Shown here: positions 1 through 8,443 of the stretch, one piece after another
Numbering within the stretch: position 1 is the first letter of the stretch
Layout: each line of letters starts with the position of its first letter
NCBI GenBank assembly: GCA_050946375.1
Contig: JBMNUT010000011.1
Location: forward strand, 28,978 to 92,977
DNA from: UBA1794 sp050946375
GTDB lineage: Bacteria; Bacteroidota; Bacteroidia; Bacteroidales; Bacteroidaceae
Direction of reading: 5' to 3'
Length of the DNA stretch: 64,000 nucleotides
Program-made: the position numbers and the translations under genes
The notes under the pieces: model-generated
Told to the model about the DNA's origin: nothing
What the model saw: the letters and a program-made list of their open reading frames with translations, nothing else
Database searches by the model: none

Positions 1-224
1 GTGTAGAGGTAAATGTGTTTTCTGCGTATCCGGTCCATCAGATGCGCAGAGAATAGCCCGGGAAGCCAGATGCCGACAATAAAGCAAAGGGAGGCGGCCC
101 AAAGAATTTCGCTCCCTGCTTCGCTGGTAGGCTGGGGCAAATGGATGAAAAGGGCGTACACGGAGGCATACAGCCAGAGGTTCGTCTCACAGATCCAATA
201 GAAGTTGTGGCTCCAGAGCTTCAT
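1..224 (-). CDS. MFS transporter, N-terminal part (cut by window edge)
   Basis: The 74 visible codons start with ATG at 224 and read MKLWSHNFYWICETNLWLYA, a hydrophobic first segment. A short polar stretch follows, then a second hydrophobic segment (about residues 45-58) and a basic loop with MDRIRRK. That loop resembles the positively charged cytoplasmic loop between helices 2 and 3 of major facilitator transporters. The substrate cannot be inferred. The gene starts 49 bases after the panB stop on the same strand, so it is probably cotranscribed with panB. A purine-rich AAAGGAAGAAA stretch lies just upstream of the ATG. The family call rests on the N-terminal pattern only. Confidence 0.6.
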   Translation of the reverse strand, partial: MKLWSHNFYWICETNLWLYASVYALFIHLPQPTSEAGSEILWAASLCFIVGIWLPGLFSAHLMDRIRRKHIYLY

Positions 225-273
225 GGATTTTCTTCCTTTTCAGCGGTGGTTGCGCGGGATTCCGCCCCTGCGT

Positions 274-1095
274 TCAGTATTGTTCCTTTTCATTGGGGAA
301 GTCCTGGCTCTTCACGTCGGTCACGTATTGCCCGATGGCGTCAGTCATAATGTGGTTGAGGTCGGCATACCGGCGCAGGAATTTGGGGCTGAAGCCTTGG
401 TTCATGCCCAGCATGTCCTGTATGACGAGTACTTGCCCGTCTACGCCTCCTCCGGCTCCGATGCCGATGATGGGTATGGTGAGCTCTTCGGCTATCTGCC
501 GGGCCAGTACGGCCGGGATTTTTTCCAGTACGATGGAGAAACAGCCGGCTTCTTCCAGGAGTTTGGCGTCGCGCACCAGTTTCTCGGCTTCCTTCTGCTC
601 ACGGGCCCGTACGGTATAGGTGCCGTATTTGTTGATGGACTGCGGCATCAGGCCCAAGTGTCCCATTATGGGAATTCCGGCCGAGAGAATCCGCTTGACC
701 GAGTCGAGTATTTCTTCTCCGCCTTCGAGTTTCACGGCGTCGGCATGCGTCTCTTTCATGATGCGTATGGCGGAATTCAGGCCTTCCATGGGGTTGCCCT
801 GATAGGTCCCGAAGGGCATGTCTACTACGACCAGGGCACGCTCGACGGCGCGCACTACGCTTTTTCCGTGGTAAATCATCTGGTCCAGCGTAATGGGGAG
901 CGTCGTCATGTTGCCGGCCATTACGTTCGAGGCTGAATCGCCTACCAGCACGACGTCGATGCCGGCCTGGTCTACGATTTTCGCCATGGTGTAGTCGTAT
1001 GCCGTGAGCATGGCTATCTTTTCCTGACGCTGTTTCATTTCCAAAAGGCGGTGTGTGGTTACTTTCCGCTTGTCTTCTGTAATATATCCTGCCAT
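274..1095 (-). CDS. panB: 3-methyl-2-oxobutanoate hydroxymethyltransferase (ketopantoate hydroxymethyltransferase)
   Basis: This enzyme makes ketopantoate from alpha-ketoisovalerate and 5,10-methylene-tetrahydrofolate, the first committed step of pantothenate and CoA synthesis in the cytoplasm. At 273 residues it has the usual PanB length. The family motifs are in order: an early TAYDYTMAK segment, LVGDSASNVMAG, the DMPFGTYQ strand, KLEGG, GHLGLMPQS and the C-terminal half with IIGIGAGGGVDGQVLV. Asp and Glu of GDS and LEGG are the expected metal and substrate ligands. The gene has its own promoter just upstream and is followed at 49 bases by an MFS gene. It is a clear single-domain enzyme with nothing odd. 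Confidence 0.97.
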   Translation of the reverse strand: MAGYITEDKRKVTTHRLLEMKQRQEKIAMLTAYDYTMAKIVDQAGIDVVLVGDSASNVMAGNMTTLPITLDQMIYHGKSVVRAVERALVVVDMPFGTYQGNPMEGLNSAIRIMKETHADAVKLEGGEEILDSVKRILSAGIPIMGHLGLMPQSINKYGTYTVRAREQKEAEKLVRDAKLLEEAGCFSIVLEKIPAVLARQIAEELTIPIIGIGAGGGVDGQVLVIQDMLGMNQGFSPKFLRRYADLNHIMTDAIGQYVTDVKSQDFPNEKEQY

Positions 1096-1131
1096 GTCTT
1101 TTCCTTTCGTTATTCAGAGTCTTTACTGCTG

Positions 1132-1162
1132 CAAAGGTACGCCTTTCGCGGTAAATACAAAA
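1132..1162 (-). promoter_or_regulatory. Predicted panB promoter (Bacteroidetes -33/-7 type)
   Basis: Read on the minus strand, TTTTG at 1162-1158 is followed after 18 bases by TACCTTTG at 1139-1132. This fits the Bacteroidetes pattern TTTG-N(19-21)-TAnnTTTG. The -7 element ends 36 bases before the panB ATG. Confidence 0.6.
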
Positions 1163-1218
1163 CTTCCCGGAAGAAATAGGAGGCTACTTGGGGGTGAACC
1201 TCTTGTTCTTCCGGGAAG
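1163..1218 (-). terminator. Hairpin downstream of the GH29 gene, probable terminator
   Basis: A perfect 13-base inverted repeat (CTTCCCGGAAGAA at 1163-1175 and its complement at 1206-1218) lies between the GH29 stop and panB. On the minus strand the second arm runs into TTTTGTATTT. It directly abuts the panB -33 element, so it would separate the two transcription units. Confidence 0.6.
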
Positions 1219-1243
1219 CTGTTGTACCGCTGTGGGCGGATTG

Positions 1244-1304
1244 TTGCAAGGCTTTTACAGAAAACCTTTGCTGCTTTTTCCGGTTTCCTGCAAGGGAAAT
1301 CCGG
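1244..1304 (+). repeat. 21-base-type dispersed repeat, cluster A
   Basis: Three degenerate units in a row: TTGCAAGGCTTTTACAG, CTTTGCTGCTTTTTCCGG and TCCTGCAAGGGAAATCCGG. They follow the core GATGCRRGRCTTTT with a CCGAAAA-like spacer that recurs through the window. The cluster sits 37 bases past the 3' end of the GH29 gene. Confidence 0.55.
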
Positions 1305-1341
1305 AGCAGAGCCGTGGGTTTTTCTGTTTATGCAACCGTTT

Positions 1342-4300
1342 TTACGGTTTGTAGATTACAGTGCCTTTTCCGTTCTGGCGAAGGATGTAGAGGCCCTGTG
1401 CGGGTTCGCCCGGCAACTTGATGCCGTCTACGGTGTAGTACGATGCCGGTTCGTTGCTCTCGGAGGCAGCTTCGCCGTTGGGGTCAACGAAGGGGATTTC
1501 CTCGATGCCGGTAGCATCGTCTGTGTACTTCAGCAGGGTTACCGACGAGATACGGAACTCCTGGCGTTCGCTGCCGTGTGCAAGGTCGGTCTGGAAGCCC
1601 AGTTTCACGTCTTGTGCTTCTTCGATTGTGAAGTAGATTCCGTAGTATTTGCTGTCGACGGCGCAGTTTGACATGTTGTAGTAGGCGATGGCGTCTCTTT
1701 CCAGCAGGCTGGTGGAAATGGTGTCGGTAGAGGCGAAGATGTAAGCGTTGTTCAGGTCGCTCATTGTGTTGAATACTCCGCCGAAATAGTATCTTCCCGG
1801 TTCCAGATGTACCGTGCGGTAGATGCGTGCATTGGTCAGGTCGCCTTCAGTGTTGTTCGCACGGTTGTCCCATACGCCCAGCATCAGGCAGTCGAAGCCC
1901 GGGTAGCGGTCGAGACCGTTTCTGACGCCTTCTGTTCCGGAGGGGAGCAGGAAATTTTCTACCGTCCAGTAGAGTGGCGAGGAGAAGCGTATTGTTGCGT
2001 CTTCGCCTTCGGCACGGCTGAATTCATCTTGTTCCACCAGTTTCTCAATAGTCAGGTCTGTACTTTCCTGTTCTTCTGTCGGATTTCCGCCCGGGTTCTT
2101 GCCGTTGAGCAGGAATTGGGCAAATGAGGTCTGGAGAAGTTCGTAAGCATCGTTGATTTCATCAGCCGATGCTTCGCTGTTCACCACAGCCTTGGCAGCA
2201 TCGATGGCCTCGGAGAGCGTTGCATAGGCATCCGGGCTGTAGTGGCCGGTGTTCTCGTCTATGTGGAGAATCTTGAGGCTGTCTTCGATGAGCGTGATGT
2301 TTTCCTGCAGTTTCTCGGTGTTGATTTCGCCGTAATAGAGCAGTTTTACTTCTTTTACGCGCATTTCCTGGGCGTTGTTGCCTTTGAGCAAATTGGCCTG
2401 GAATCCGAGGATAATGTTTTGGTCTTCTTCGAGTGTGAAGAAAATACCCTTCAGGTCACTGCTGCCGTCTGTGGTCTTGTTGACGGGATAGTATGCAATG
2501 GAGTTGAGGGACATCTCGGAGGAGTTGACGGTCGACGGTGCTGCGAAGATGTATGTTTCGTCGCTCAGGTTGTAAGTCGTCTGGTAAACGGCTCCGAAGA
2601 AGTAGCGTCCGGCTTTGAGCGATACTTCGCGGTAAATGCGTGCGTTGCTTAAGTTGCCTTCTTCGTTCTTGTCTTTGTCGTCCCAGATGCCCAGCATCAG
2701 GCAGTCGTAACCGGGGTAGTTGTCTATTCCGTTCTTTGTTCCGGCGTCGCCATTGGGGATTTTGTAGTTTTCCACTTTCCAGTTGAGCGGAGTGGCGAAG
2801 CGGGTTGTTACCGTTTCGTCCAGACGACTGAAGTCAGAGGCTTCGAGCAGCATTTCTGTCGTGATGTCGGTAGCTCCGATTTCATCGGGGGCACCTCCTT
2901 CGTTCTTACCGTTCTGTTGGAAATTTGCGTAAGCGCTGCTCAGTTGGTTGTAGGCTTCGATAATCTTGTCGAGGCCGTCTTCTTCCTGAACTTCCGAAGC
3001 CTTGTCCACTTCGGCCTGCAATACTTCGAGGGCATCTTTGTTGTAGAATCCCGTATTGTAGTTTGCCTTTGCGGAAGCCAGGAGGTCGTTAATCGTGAAA
3101 ATCAGGTCGTCGAGCGTATAGAAGTCTATGTTCCCGTAGGACATAAGCTTGATTTCACCCACTCTGAACTCTTGGCAATCTGCTCCGCTGAGGTCGGCCT
3201 GGAATCCGATATATACGTCGCAGTCTTCGTCGAGGGTAAAGGTAATGCCGGTGAAGTTACCCGTTGTGTTACTCTTGTTGATGGGGTAATATGCAACGGC
3301 TTCCTGCGGAATATCGCCCGTTGAGCTTAATGTTTGGGAAACGAATATGTATGCCTGGTCGCTGATGCCGTATGTGGTGTTGTAAGTGGCTCCGAAGTAG
3401 TAAGTTCCAGCTTCGAGAAATACTTTCTGGTAGATGCGGGCATTGGAAATATCGCCTTCTTCATTGTTCTGGCGGTCACTCCATACGCCCAACATCAGGC
3501 AGTCGTCGCCGTTGTAGTTGTCGATACCGTTCTTCGTTCCGTCCGTTTCGCTGGTTTGGGGAATCTTGAAGTTTTCTACCGTCCAGTAGAGCGGGCTTCC
3601 GAAACGCGTGCCGGTATCTTCTTTCCGGGCGAAGTGGTTGAATTCCGAGAGCGTCATGCGGGTAATGTCGTTGCCGCCGGTCATGGTGGGTTCACCTCCT
3701 GCGTTACGTCCGTTCTCTTGCAGGTTTTCGTAGGCTTCGCTCAACTCGGTCTTTTTAGCGGCTTGGGTTTCAGCGTCTGCGCTGGTGAATTGTTTGGCAT
3801 CTTCCAGCGCTTGGGTAAATTCTGCAATGGCGCTGTGGCTGAACTGGCCGGTGTTGTAGCCGGTCTGGCTCTCCAATTCAACGATTTTCTCTTCGTAAAG
3901 CGTAATAAGTTCTTCCAAAGTAACAGCCTGTGCATCGCCTTCTTCGAATTCGATGCAGAACACCGGCGCAATTTCGTTCGTCTTTTCATCGGGGAGCTCT
4001 ACGATCAGTCCTTCTACGTCGTTCTTAAATTCAACGGGGCCGTATCCGAGCAAAGAGACCTTTGTTACTTTTCCGCTGTAGTAGGGCGAGGTCGGAGCAA
4101 GCGACTCGAAAGTATAAGTAGACATCGAGGGCCATCCCATGATTGTAGCAAAGAGGGTATCGTTCCGCTGCACGTAACGCACGTCGTCGCTCGTGTAGTT
4201 ATTGTTTTCGTTGAAGCCTTGTCCGCTGATGGGGTTGGATGCTTCAGCCAACGGGCCTTCGCCGAAGGTTTTCCAGGGCCGCGTTCCATAAATACTGATG

Positions 4301-5550
4301 CTGTTGACGTCCATCCAGGCTTTCAGGTCTTTCAAGATAGCGATTTCCTTGTCGTCGATGGTGCCGTCGCCTTTGATAGGAATGCTCAGCAGAAGGTTAC
4401 CGTTCTTGCTGACAATGTCCACCAACATGCGTATAACTTGCTCAGCACTCTTGTAGCTGTTGTTGTTATATACGTTCTGACTGTAGTGCCAGTCGCCAAT
4501 GCAGGTGCAAGTCTGCCAGTACTTTTCTTGGGGACGATCGGGGATACCGCGCTCTACGTCCCACATCATGGCCTCTTTATGCTTGTTTTCCAATACTTTT
4601 CCCAAGGCTACGACTTGCGGGGTGCCTCCGTTTTGGTTGGCGCTGTGGTTGTAGAAGTGAGAAAGTATGTTCAAACCGATGGCATCGTCGCATCCGTAGA
4701 ACGGAAGTACCGTGTCGTCGAAGTAGAGGGCAGCGGGATTGTAGGCGTTGATGCACTGCAGTACACGATTCTGGAACTTGATTTTGTATTCTTCGCTGGG
4801 CAGAGAAGCGCCGTTGCCCCATGTCCATTGGCTATGGATGGTACCGGAGTTTTCCCAACCGGTGCTGTGTTCGTGGTTTTGGGCATAGAGTTCTTGCGGA
4901 TCGAGGCCTTTCCACCATTTTTCCGTACCGTCGGGATTGAGTTCGTAGCCGTCTTCTTTGGTGAGGTTGCCGTCGTAGTCCTGCGATTTCTCCATCCAAG
5001 TCCACGTATGGCTGCCGTGCATGCTGATTCCGAGCGGCAGTCCGTACTTTTGGCATGCCTCGCTCCAGCCTTTGACGATGTCCCGTTTAGGACCGACGTT
5101 CACCGAATTCCATTCCTGGTAAGGGCTGTCCCACAAATCGAAGTTGTCGTGGTGCTGACCAAGGGTGAAGAAGTATCTTGCGCCAGCTTCCTTATATAAA
5201 CGGACCAGCGAGTCTGGGTTCCAGTTCTCAGCTTTCCAGGCATTGCAGAGGTCTTTCAAACCGAATGTGTCGGGGTCGCCGAAGTGTTCTACGTGCCATT
5301 TGTACTGGTCGGAGTTCTCGTAATACATATGGCGGGCATACCAGTCGCCATCTTCTGCTTCGCATTGCGGTCCCCAGTGTGCCCAGATTCCGAACTTGGC
5401 GTTCTTGAACCATTCAGGGCACTCCCAATTATTCAGGCTTTCCCAGTCAGGACTGTACGAGCCCCCTTCTATCTCTACGTTTTGGGCGTATGCCGTTGAC
5501 AGGGCCAGCAGCATTCCGCAGAAAGAGGACTTTAGTAATTTGTTTTTCAT
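1342..5550 (-). CDS. Secreted GH29 alpha-L-fucosidase-like enzyme with three FIVAR/beta-sandwich repeats and C-terminal sorting-type tail
   Basis: The 1402-residue protein is far longer than a usual GH29 enzyme (about 450-700). Residues 1-22 form a signal peptide ending in AYAQ. The catalytic part runs to about residue 430, with FGIWAHWGPQCEAEDGDWYA, the DIVKGW segment and ALYFDDTVLPF, whose first Asp (about residue 275) is the likely nucleophile. Three tandem copies of a module of about 268 residues follow. Each has a helical FIVAR-like stretch (TGYNTGQFSHSA, YNTGFYNKDA, TGHYSPDAYA) and a beta-rich domain containing LYWTVENF or LNWKVENY, then DCLMLGxW, NARIY and YYFG or YFFG. These beta-rich domains start near residues 625, 895 and 1160. 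The last 55 residues (TGIEEI then GLYIL and GTVIYKP) look like a type-IX-style sorting tail. The fucosidase call is by family; linkage and substrate are unknown. Confidence 0.85.
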   Translation of the reverse strand: MKNKLLKSSFCGMLLALSTAYAQNVEIEGGSYSPDWESLNNWECPEWFKNAKFGIWAHWGPQCEAEDGDWYARHMYYENSDQYKWHVEHFGDPDTFGLKDLCNAWKAENWNPDSLVRLYKEAGARYFFTLGQHHDNFDLWDSPYQEWNSVNVGPKRDIVKGWSEACQKYGLPLGISMHGSHTWTWMEKSQDYDGNLTKEDGYELNPDGTEKWWKGLDPQELYAQNHEHSTGWENSGTIHSQWTWGNGASLPSEEYKIKFQNRVLQCINAYNPAALYFDDTVLPFYGCDDAIGLNILSHFYNHSANQNGGTPQVVALGKVLENKHKEAMMWDVERGIPDRPQEKYWQTCTCIGDWHYSQNVYNNNSYKSAEQVIRMLVDIVSKNGNLLLSIPIKGDGTIDDKEIAILKDLKAWMDVNSISIYGTRPWKTFGEGPLAEASNPISGQGFNENNNYTSDDVRYVQRNDTLFATIMGWPSMSTYTFESLAPTSPYYSGKVTKVSLLGYGPVEFKNDVEGLIVELPDEKTNEIAPVFCIEFEEGDAQAVTLEELITLYEEKIVELESQTGYNTGQFSHSAIAEFTQALEDAKQFTSADAETQAAKKTELSEAYENLQENGRNAGGEPTMTGGNDITRMTLSEFNHFARKEDTGTRFGSPLYWTVENFKIPQTSETDGTKNGIDNYNGDDCLMLGVWSDRQNNEEGDISNARIYQKVFLEAGTYYFGATYNTTYGISDQAYIFVSQTLSSTGDIPQEAVAYYPINKSNTTGNFTGITFTLDEDCDVYIGFQADLSGADCQEFRVGEIKLMSYGNIDFYTLDDLIFTINDLLASAKANYNTGFYNKDALEVLQAEVDKASEVQEEDGLDKIIEAYNQLSSAYANFQQNGKNEGGAPDEIGATDITTEMLLEASDFSRLDETVTTRFATPLNWKVENYKIPNGDAGTKNGIDNYPGYDCLMLGIWDDKDKNEEGNLSNARIYREVSLKAGRYFFGAVYQTTYNLSDETYIFAAPSTVNSSEMSLNSIAYYPVNKTTDGSSDLKGIFFTLEEDQNIILGFQANLLKGNNAQEMRVKEVKLLYYGEINTEKLQENITLIEDSLKILHIDENTGHYSPDAYATLSEAIDAAKAVVNSEASADEINDAYELLQTSFAQFLLNGKNPGGNPTEEQESTDLTIEKLVEQDEFSRAEGEDATIRFSSPLYWTVENFLLPSGTEGVRNGLDRYPGFDCLMLGVWDNRANNTEGDLTNARIYRTVHLEPGRYYFGGVFNTMSDLNNAYIFASTDTISTSLLERDAIAYYNMSNCAVDSKYYGIYFTIEEAQDVKLGFQTDLAHGSERQEFRISSVTLLKYTDDATGIEEIPFVDPNGEAASESNEPASYYTVDGIKLPGEPAQGLYILRQNGKGTVIYKP

Positions 5551-5600
5551 AAAAGTAGTGTTAGTGTTAAAGAAGTTAAGTGTTCAAAGATTGTATTGCA

Positions 5601-5608
5601 CAAATTTA
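5601..5608 (-). promoter_or_regulatory. Possible -7 element of the GH29 gene
   Basis: TAAATTTG on the minus strand is an exact TAnnTTTG match 50 bases before the GH29 ATG. No good TTTG is seen at the -33 distance. The rest of the 5551-5768 gap holds only a weak CTCTCTCC/GGAGAGAG inverted repeat near 5709-5741, past the end of the TRIC gene. Confidence 0.4.
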
Positions 5609-5768
5609 TGCCGAATGCTGCACAACGTGATAAGAGGAAATTGCTATTTTATAGGATAAAACGTGCATCGGTAGGGAAATCCTGATTGGACTTACCTATT
5701 ATGGGGGACTCTCTCTCCCGATTTTCTTCCCATGCGGAGAGAGACGGGAACTGTGGAAATAGGGGAAT

Positions 5769-6407
5769 TTAAGATTTCGGTTCTTCCGGATGCTCTTCTT
5801 CGGTCTCGTGCATGATGGGGAGCCCTATCTGGAAATGAGCGCCCAACAGGCGAATCAGAAAGACGGATGTGCCGGTAAGAATCTGCAGATAAGGGGCGGA
5901 GAGGCCGTGAATGTACGACTGCCAGTAGATGATTCCTCCGCAGATGGAGGACATGGCGTAGAAGTCCTTGCGGAAGATGAGTGGAATCTCGTTGATCAGG
6001 ATATCGCGTATTACGCCTCCGGCGGCACCGGTGACGCACCCCATGGTGATTGCCACCCAGAAGGGATAGCCGTTGGCCAGCGATTTGTCGATGCCGACCA
6101 CGGTGAAGAGTGCCAGTCCGATGGCGTCGAAGAGGAAAAAAGTCTGTGCCCAGCGGTTCAGCGTTTCGCGAAACAGCAGGACCCACAGGAAGGCAAGTGC
6201 GGAAGCTATGAGGTAAATCGGGCTGGTCATCCAGAAAGGTGTGACGTCGAGCTGTATGTCGCGCAGGGTACCGCCGCCGATGGCGGTGGCTACGCCTACG
6301 ACGTAGGCGCCAAACCAGTCGAACCGTTTGTTGGAAGCCAAGCGTATGCCGCTGATGGCGGCAGCGAAAGTACCGATGAACTCCAGTACACTTGTAATCG
6401 TAATCAT
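5769..6407 (-). CDS. TRIC-type (UPF0126/YadS) membrane protein
   Basis: This is a small inner-membrane protein of the bacterial trimeric intracellular cation channel family. Some annotations call members glycine transporters or cation channels. It has about seven hydrophobic segments and two copies of the family motif: a GIRLAS segment with VGVATAIGGGTLRDIQL in the first half, and MGCVTGAAGGVIRDILI in the second. The start chosen is ATG at 6407 (MITITSVLEFIGTF). Its first bases overlap the rarA stop as ATGA, which suggests translational coupling. A longer reading from 6443 would add 12 charged residues before the first helix and overlap rarA more, so it is less likely. The product is 212 residues. 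Confidence 0.88.
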   Translation of the reverse strand: MITITSVLEFIGTFAAAISGIRLASNKRFDWFGAYVVGVATAIGGGTLRDIQLDVTPFWMTSPIYLIASALAFLWVLLFRETLNRWAQTFFLFDAIGLALFTVVGIDKSLANGYPFWVAITMGCVTGAAGGVIRDILINEIPLIFRKDFYAMSSICGGIIYWQSYIHGLSAPYLQILTGTSVFLIRLLGAHFQIGLPIMHETEEEHPEEPKS

Positions 6408-7696
6408 TCTTTTTCCGTTTTTTGCTCGTAGCGTTTTCCCCAAAGCCGCTGCATTCGTTCGCTCATCTTCTGCTCGGCGGGATTGGGCTGGGCTGTCCAG
6501 AAGCGTGCGTCGGTGAGTCCGTCGGGCAGGAATTGCTGCTCGACGAAGTGACCCTCGTAGTCGTGTGCGTATTTATAGCCTTTCCCGTAGCCCAGGTCGC
6601 CCATCAGTTTGGTAGGAGCATTGCGCAAGTGGAGAGGTACGGGCAGGTTTCCCGTCTCGCGCACTGCGGCGCAGGCCCGGCCGATGGCCTGGTAGGCGGA
6701 ATTGCTCTTGGGGCTTGTGGCCAGATAGACGGTCAGTTCGGCCAAGGGGATGCGCCCTTCGGGCCAACCTATCTTCATCACGGTGTCGAAGCAGGCGTTT
6801 GCGAGCAGAAGTGCGTTGGGATTGGCCAAACCGATGTCTTCCGCCGCGCTGATGACGAGGCGCCGGGCTATGAAAGCCGGGTCTTCGCCGCCTTCCACCA
6901 TGCGCGCGAGCCAATAGATGGCCCCGTCGGGGTCGCTGCCCCGTATGCTTTTGATGAAGGCAGAGATGATATCGTAGTGCATCTCGCCTCCTTTGTCGTA
7001 GGCTGCCGGGTTTTCCTGTATGCTTTGGGTGACTTTTTCGTTGGTTATCTCCACCGGTTGGCCGTCGGGGGTGGCCTGTACGACCAGTTCGAGCGTATTG
7101 AGCAGCTTGCGCGCGTCGCCTCCTGCATAGCGGAGGAGTGCTTCGTGCTCCAGGAGCCGTATGTCGCGTTTCTTCAGTTCGCTGTCCTGGCTGATGGCAT
7201 GCCGGGCCAGGGTGAGAAGGTCTTCGTCTTCCAGCGGTTTGAGCACGTAGAGCTGGCAGCGGGAGAGCAGAGGGCGGATGATTTCGAAGGAAGGATTTTC
7301 GGTCGTTGCGCCGATAAGGGTCACGATGCCTTGTTCGACAGCCCCGAGCAGGGAGTCTTGTTGCGATTTACTGAAGCGGTGTATTTCGTCGATGAAGAGA
7401 ATCGGGCTGTTCTGGTTGAAGAATCGGCCGGAACGGGCCTTGTCTATGACCTCGCGCACTTCCTTTACGCCGGAAGTGACGGCGCTCAGCGTATAGAACG
7501 GCACTTCGAGCTGGGCGGCTACGATGCGCGCCAGCGTAGTCTTGCCTACTCCCGGAGGCCCCCACAGGATGAACGAGGAGATGCGCCCTGAGGAGAGCAT
7601 GCGGCGCAGTACGCCGTTTTCTCCGACGAGGTGTTCTTGCCCGATGTAACCGTCGAGGGTTTGCGGGCGCATGCGTTCGGCTAAGGGTTGTGCCAT
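6404..7696 (-). CDS. rarA: Replication-associated recombination protein A, AAA+ ATPase
   Basis: RarA/MgsA is a clamp-loader-like AAA+ ATPase that acts at stalled replication forks and in recombination. The 430 residues include a Walker A GPPGVGKTT (near residue 47), Walker B LFIDEIHRF, a sensor-1 GATTENPSFE, an arginine-finger-type SRCQLYVLKPL region and the C-terminal tetramerisation part with NAPTKLMGDLGYGKGYKYAH. Length and motifs match the family. The stop overlaps the ATG of the TRIC gene. A -7 element lies 24 bases upstream of the start. Confidence 0.96.
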   Translation of the reverse strand: MAQPLAERMRPQTLDGYIGQEHLVGENGVLRRMLSSGRISSFILWGPPGVGKTTLARIVAAQLEVPFYTLSAVTSGVKEVREVIDKARSGRFFNQNSPILFIDEIHRFSKSQQDSLLGAVEQGIVTLIGATTENPSFEIIRPLLSRCQLYVLKPLEDEDLLTLARHAISQDSELKKRDIRLLEHEALLRYAGGDARKLLNTLELVVQATPDGQPVEITNEKVTQSIQENPAAYDKGGEMHYDIISAFIKSIRGSDPDGAIYWLARMVEGGEDPAFIARRLVISAAEDIGLANPNALLLANACFDTVMKIGWPEGRIPLAELTVYLATSPKSNSAYQAIGRACAAVRETGNLPVPLHLRNAPTKLMGDLGYGKGYKYAHDYEGHFVEQQFLPDGLTDARFWTAQPNPAEQKMSERMQRLWGKRYEQKTEKE

Positions 7697-7719
7697 GGGG
7701 CGTATTTCGTTATTCGCTG

Positions 7720-7727
7720 CAAAAGTA
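7720..7727 (-). promoter_or_regulatory. Predicted -7 element of rarA
   Basis: TACTTTTG on the minus strand is an exact TAnnTTTG match 24 bases from the rarA ATG. No TTTG is seen at the -33 position. Confidence 0.45.
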
Positions 7728-7814
7728 GAGAAAAAGTGTGATATTCTGTTTCTACTCTTTTTTAATTATCTTTTGGATTGAGAGTAGGAGGGTATGTAGA
7801 AAAGGGAAAATGAA

Positions 7815-7860
7815 AACGGGCCACATGAGGATGATAAAAGGCATACTCATGTGGCCCGTT
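7815..7860 (-). terminator. Strong hairpin terminator after a gene remnant
   Basis: A perfect 15-base inverted repeat, AACGGGCCACATGAG (7815-7829) and its complement (7846-7860). On the minus strand it is followed by TTTTCATTTTCCCTTTT. It lies 57 bases past the stop of the remnant at 7917-8043, so it looks like that lost gene's own terminator. Confidence 0.75.
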
Positions 7861-7916
7861 GTGTATGACGTACGTTTTGCTGTTAAGCGAGCGTTGTCAT
7901 AGTTGAGATTCCTTTG

Positions 7917-8043
7917 TCAGTCGATTACTATTTTAAGAGTGCGATCTCCCACTTTTACTATGTGTACGCCGATGGGCAGCATGGGCGTGTCATTCGTGGT
8001 GCCTTTGAATTCTAAAATCCAGTATTTACAACCGATTATTACT
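7917..8043 (-). pseudogene. Remnant of a secreted protein's C-terminal sorting tail
   Basis: On the minus strand an open stretch reads YWILEFKGTTND, then TPMLPIGVHIVKVGDRTLKI and VID, and stops at 7917. The pattern (short strands, PIGVHIVKVGDRTLKIV) is that of the C-terminal tail domain of Bacteroides secreted enzymes, like the end of the GH29 protein nearby. No upstream body is present: an in-frame stop lies just before 8043. The intact terminator after it supports a deleted parental gene. A chance ORF is unlikely given the motif, but homology was not tested. Confidence 0.5.
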
Positions 8044-8340
8044 CAATAGTTTACAAGTAATAAGTCAGAAATATGGTCATAATCTTTAATGGTACATTCT
8101 GAAGGGTAAAGATTTAACGCTTTTGTTGATTATTAACTCGCTTTGGGTAACAATATAGGCGGTTTCTTCTTTTTCTATGCAATTCGTTTCCGATATTCCA
8201 CTTCTTGTTTTAGTTCGTTGTTTAAGCCGATAGCAAAGATAGCATATTTTGCTTACATTATTATTCAATATATAAAGGTAAAGTAGTTCCGGCATCGAGT
8301 GGAGAAGCAAGGTGGAATATCTGCTGCTTTTTTGAAGAGT
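8044..8340. other. AT-rich intergenic stretch, nothing recognised
   Basis: Part of the gap between rarA and the DUF4932 gene (7697-8443). A 74-codon frame at 8086-8310 on the minus strand has no family signature, no clear promoter and an unlikely composition, and is not called. No RNA gene or mobile-element ends are seen. Confidence 0.4.
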
Positions 8341-8349
8341 AAAAGAAAA

Positions 8350-8386
8350 GGGAGAATCTTTCGGTACATTACCGTTAGGTTCTCCC
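8350..8386 (-). terminator. Terminator of the DUF4932 gene
   Basis: GGGAGAA (8350-8356) pairs with TTCTCCC (8380-8386), with inner CGGTA/TACCG pairing. On the minus strand the hairpin is followed by TTTTCTTTT. It lies 58 bases past the stop at 8444. Confidence 0.6.
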
Positions 8387-8443
8387 TTAAATTCTATTGA
8401 ATATAATGCGTTTACTGTTTCTCTTATAAGAGGGGCATATTAT

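Noticed and set aside
3334..5199. Long open frame of 621 codons on the plus strand opposite the GH29 gene
   Set aside because: It is antisense to a gene with clear domains, has no family motifs, and results from codon bias in the real frame.
5709..5741. CTCTCTCC/GGAGAGAG inverted repeat after the TRIC gene as a terminator
   Set aside because: No T-run follows on the minus strand and the stem is low in complexity.
6408..6443. Longer start for the TRIC protein at 6443
   Set aside because: It adds a charged segment before the first membrane helix, while the ATG at 6407 overlaps the rarA stop as ATGA.
8086..8310. 74-codon minus-strand frame in the AT-rich patch
   Set aside because: No family signature, no clear promoter or coupling; low-complexity AT-rich region gives such frames by chance.
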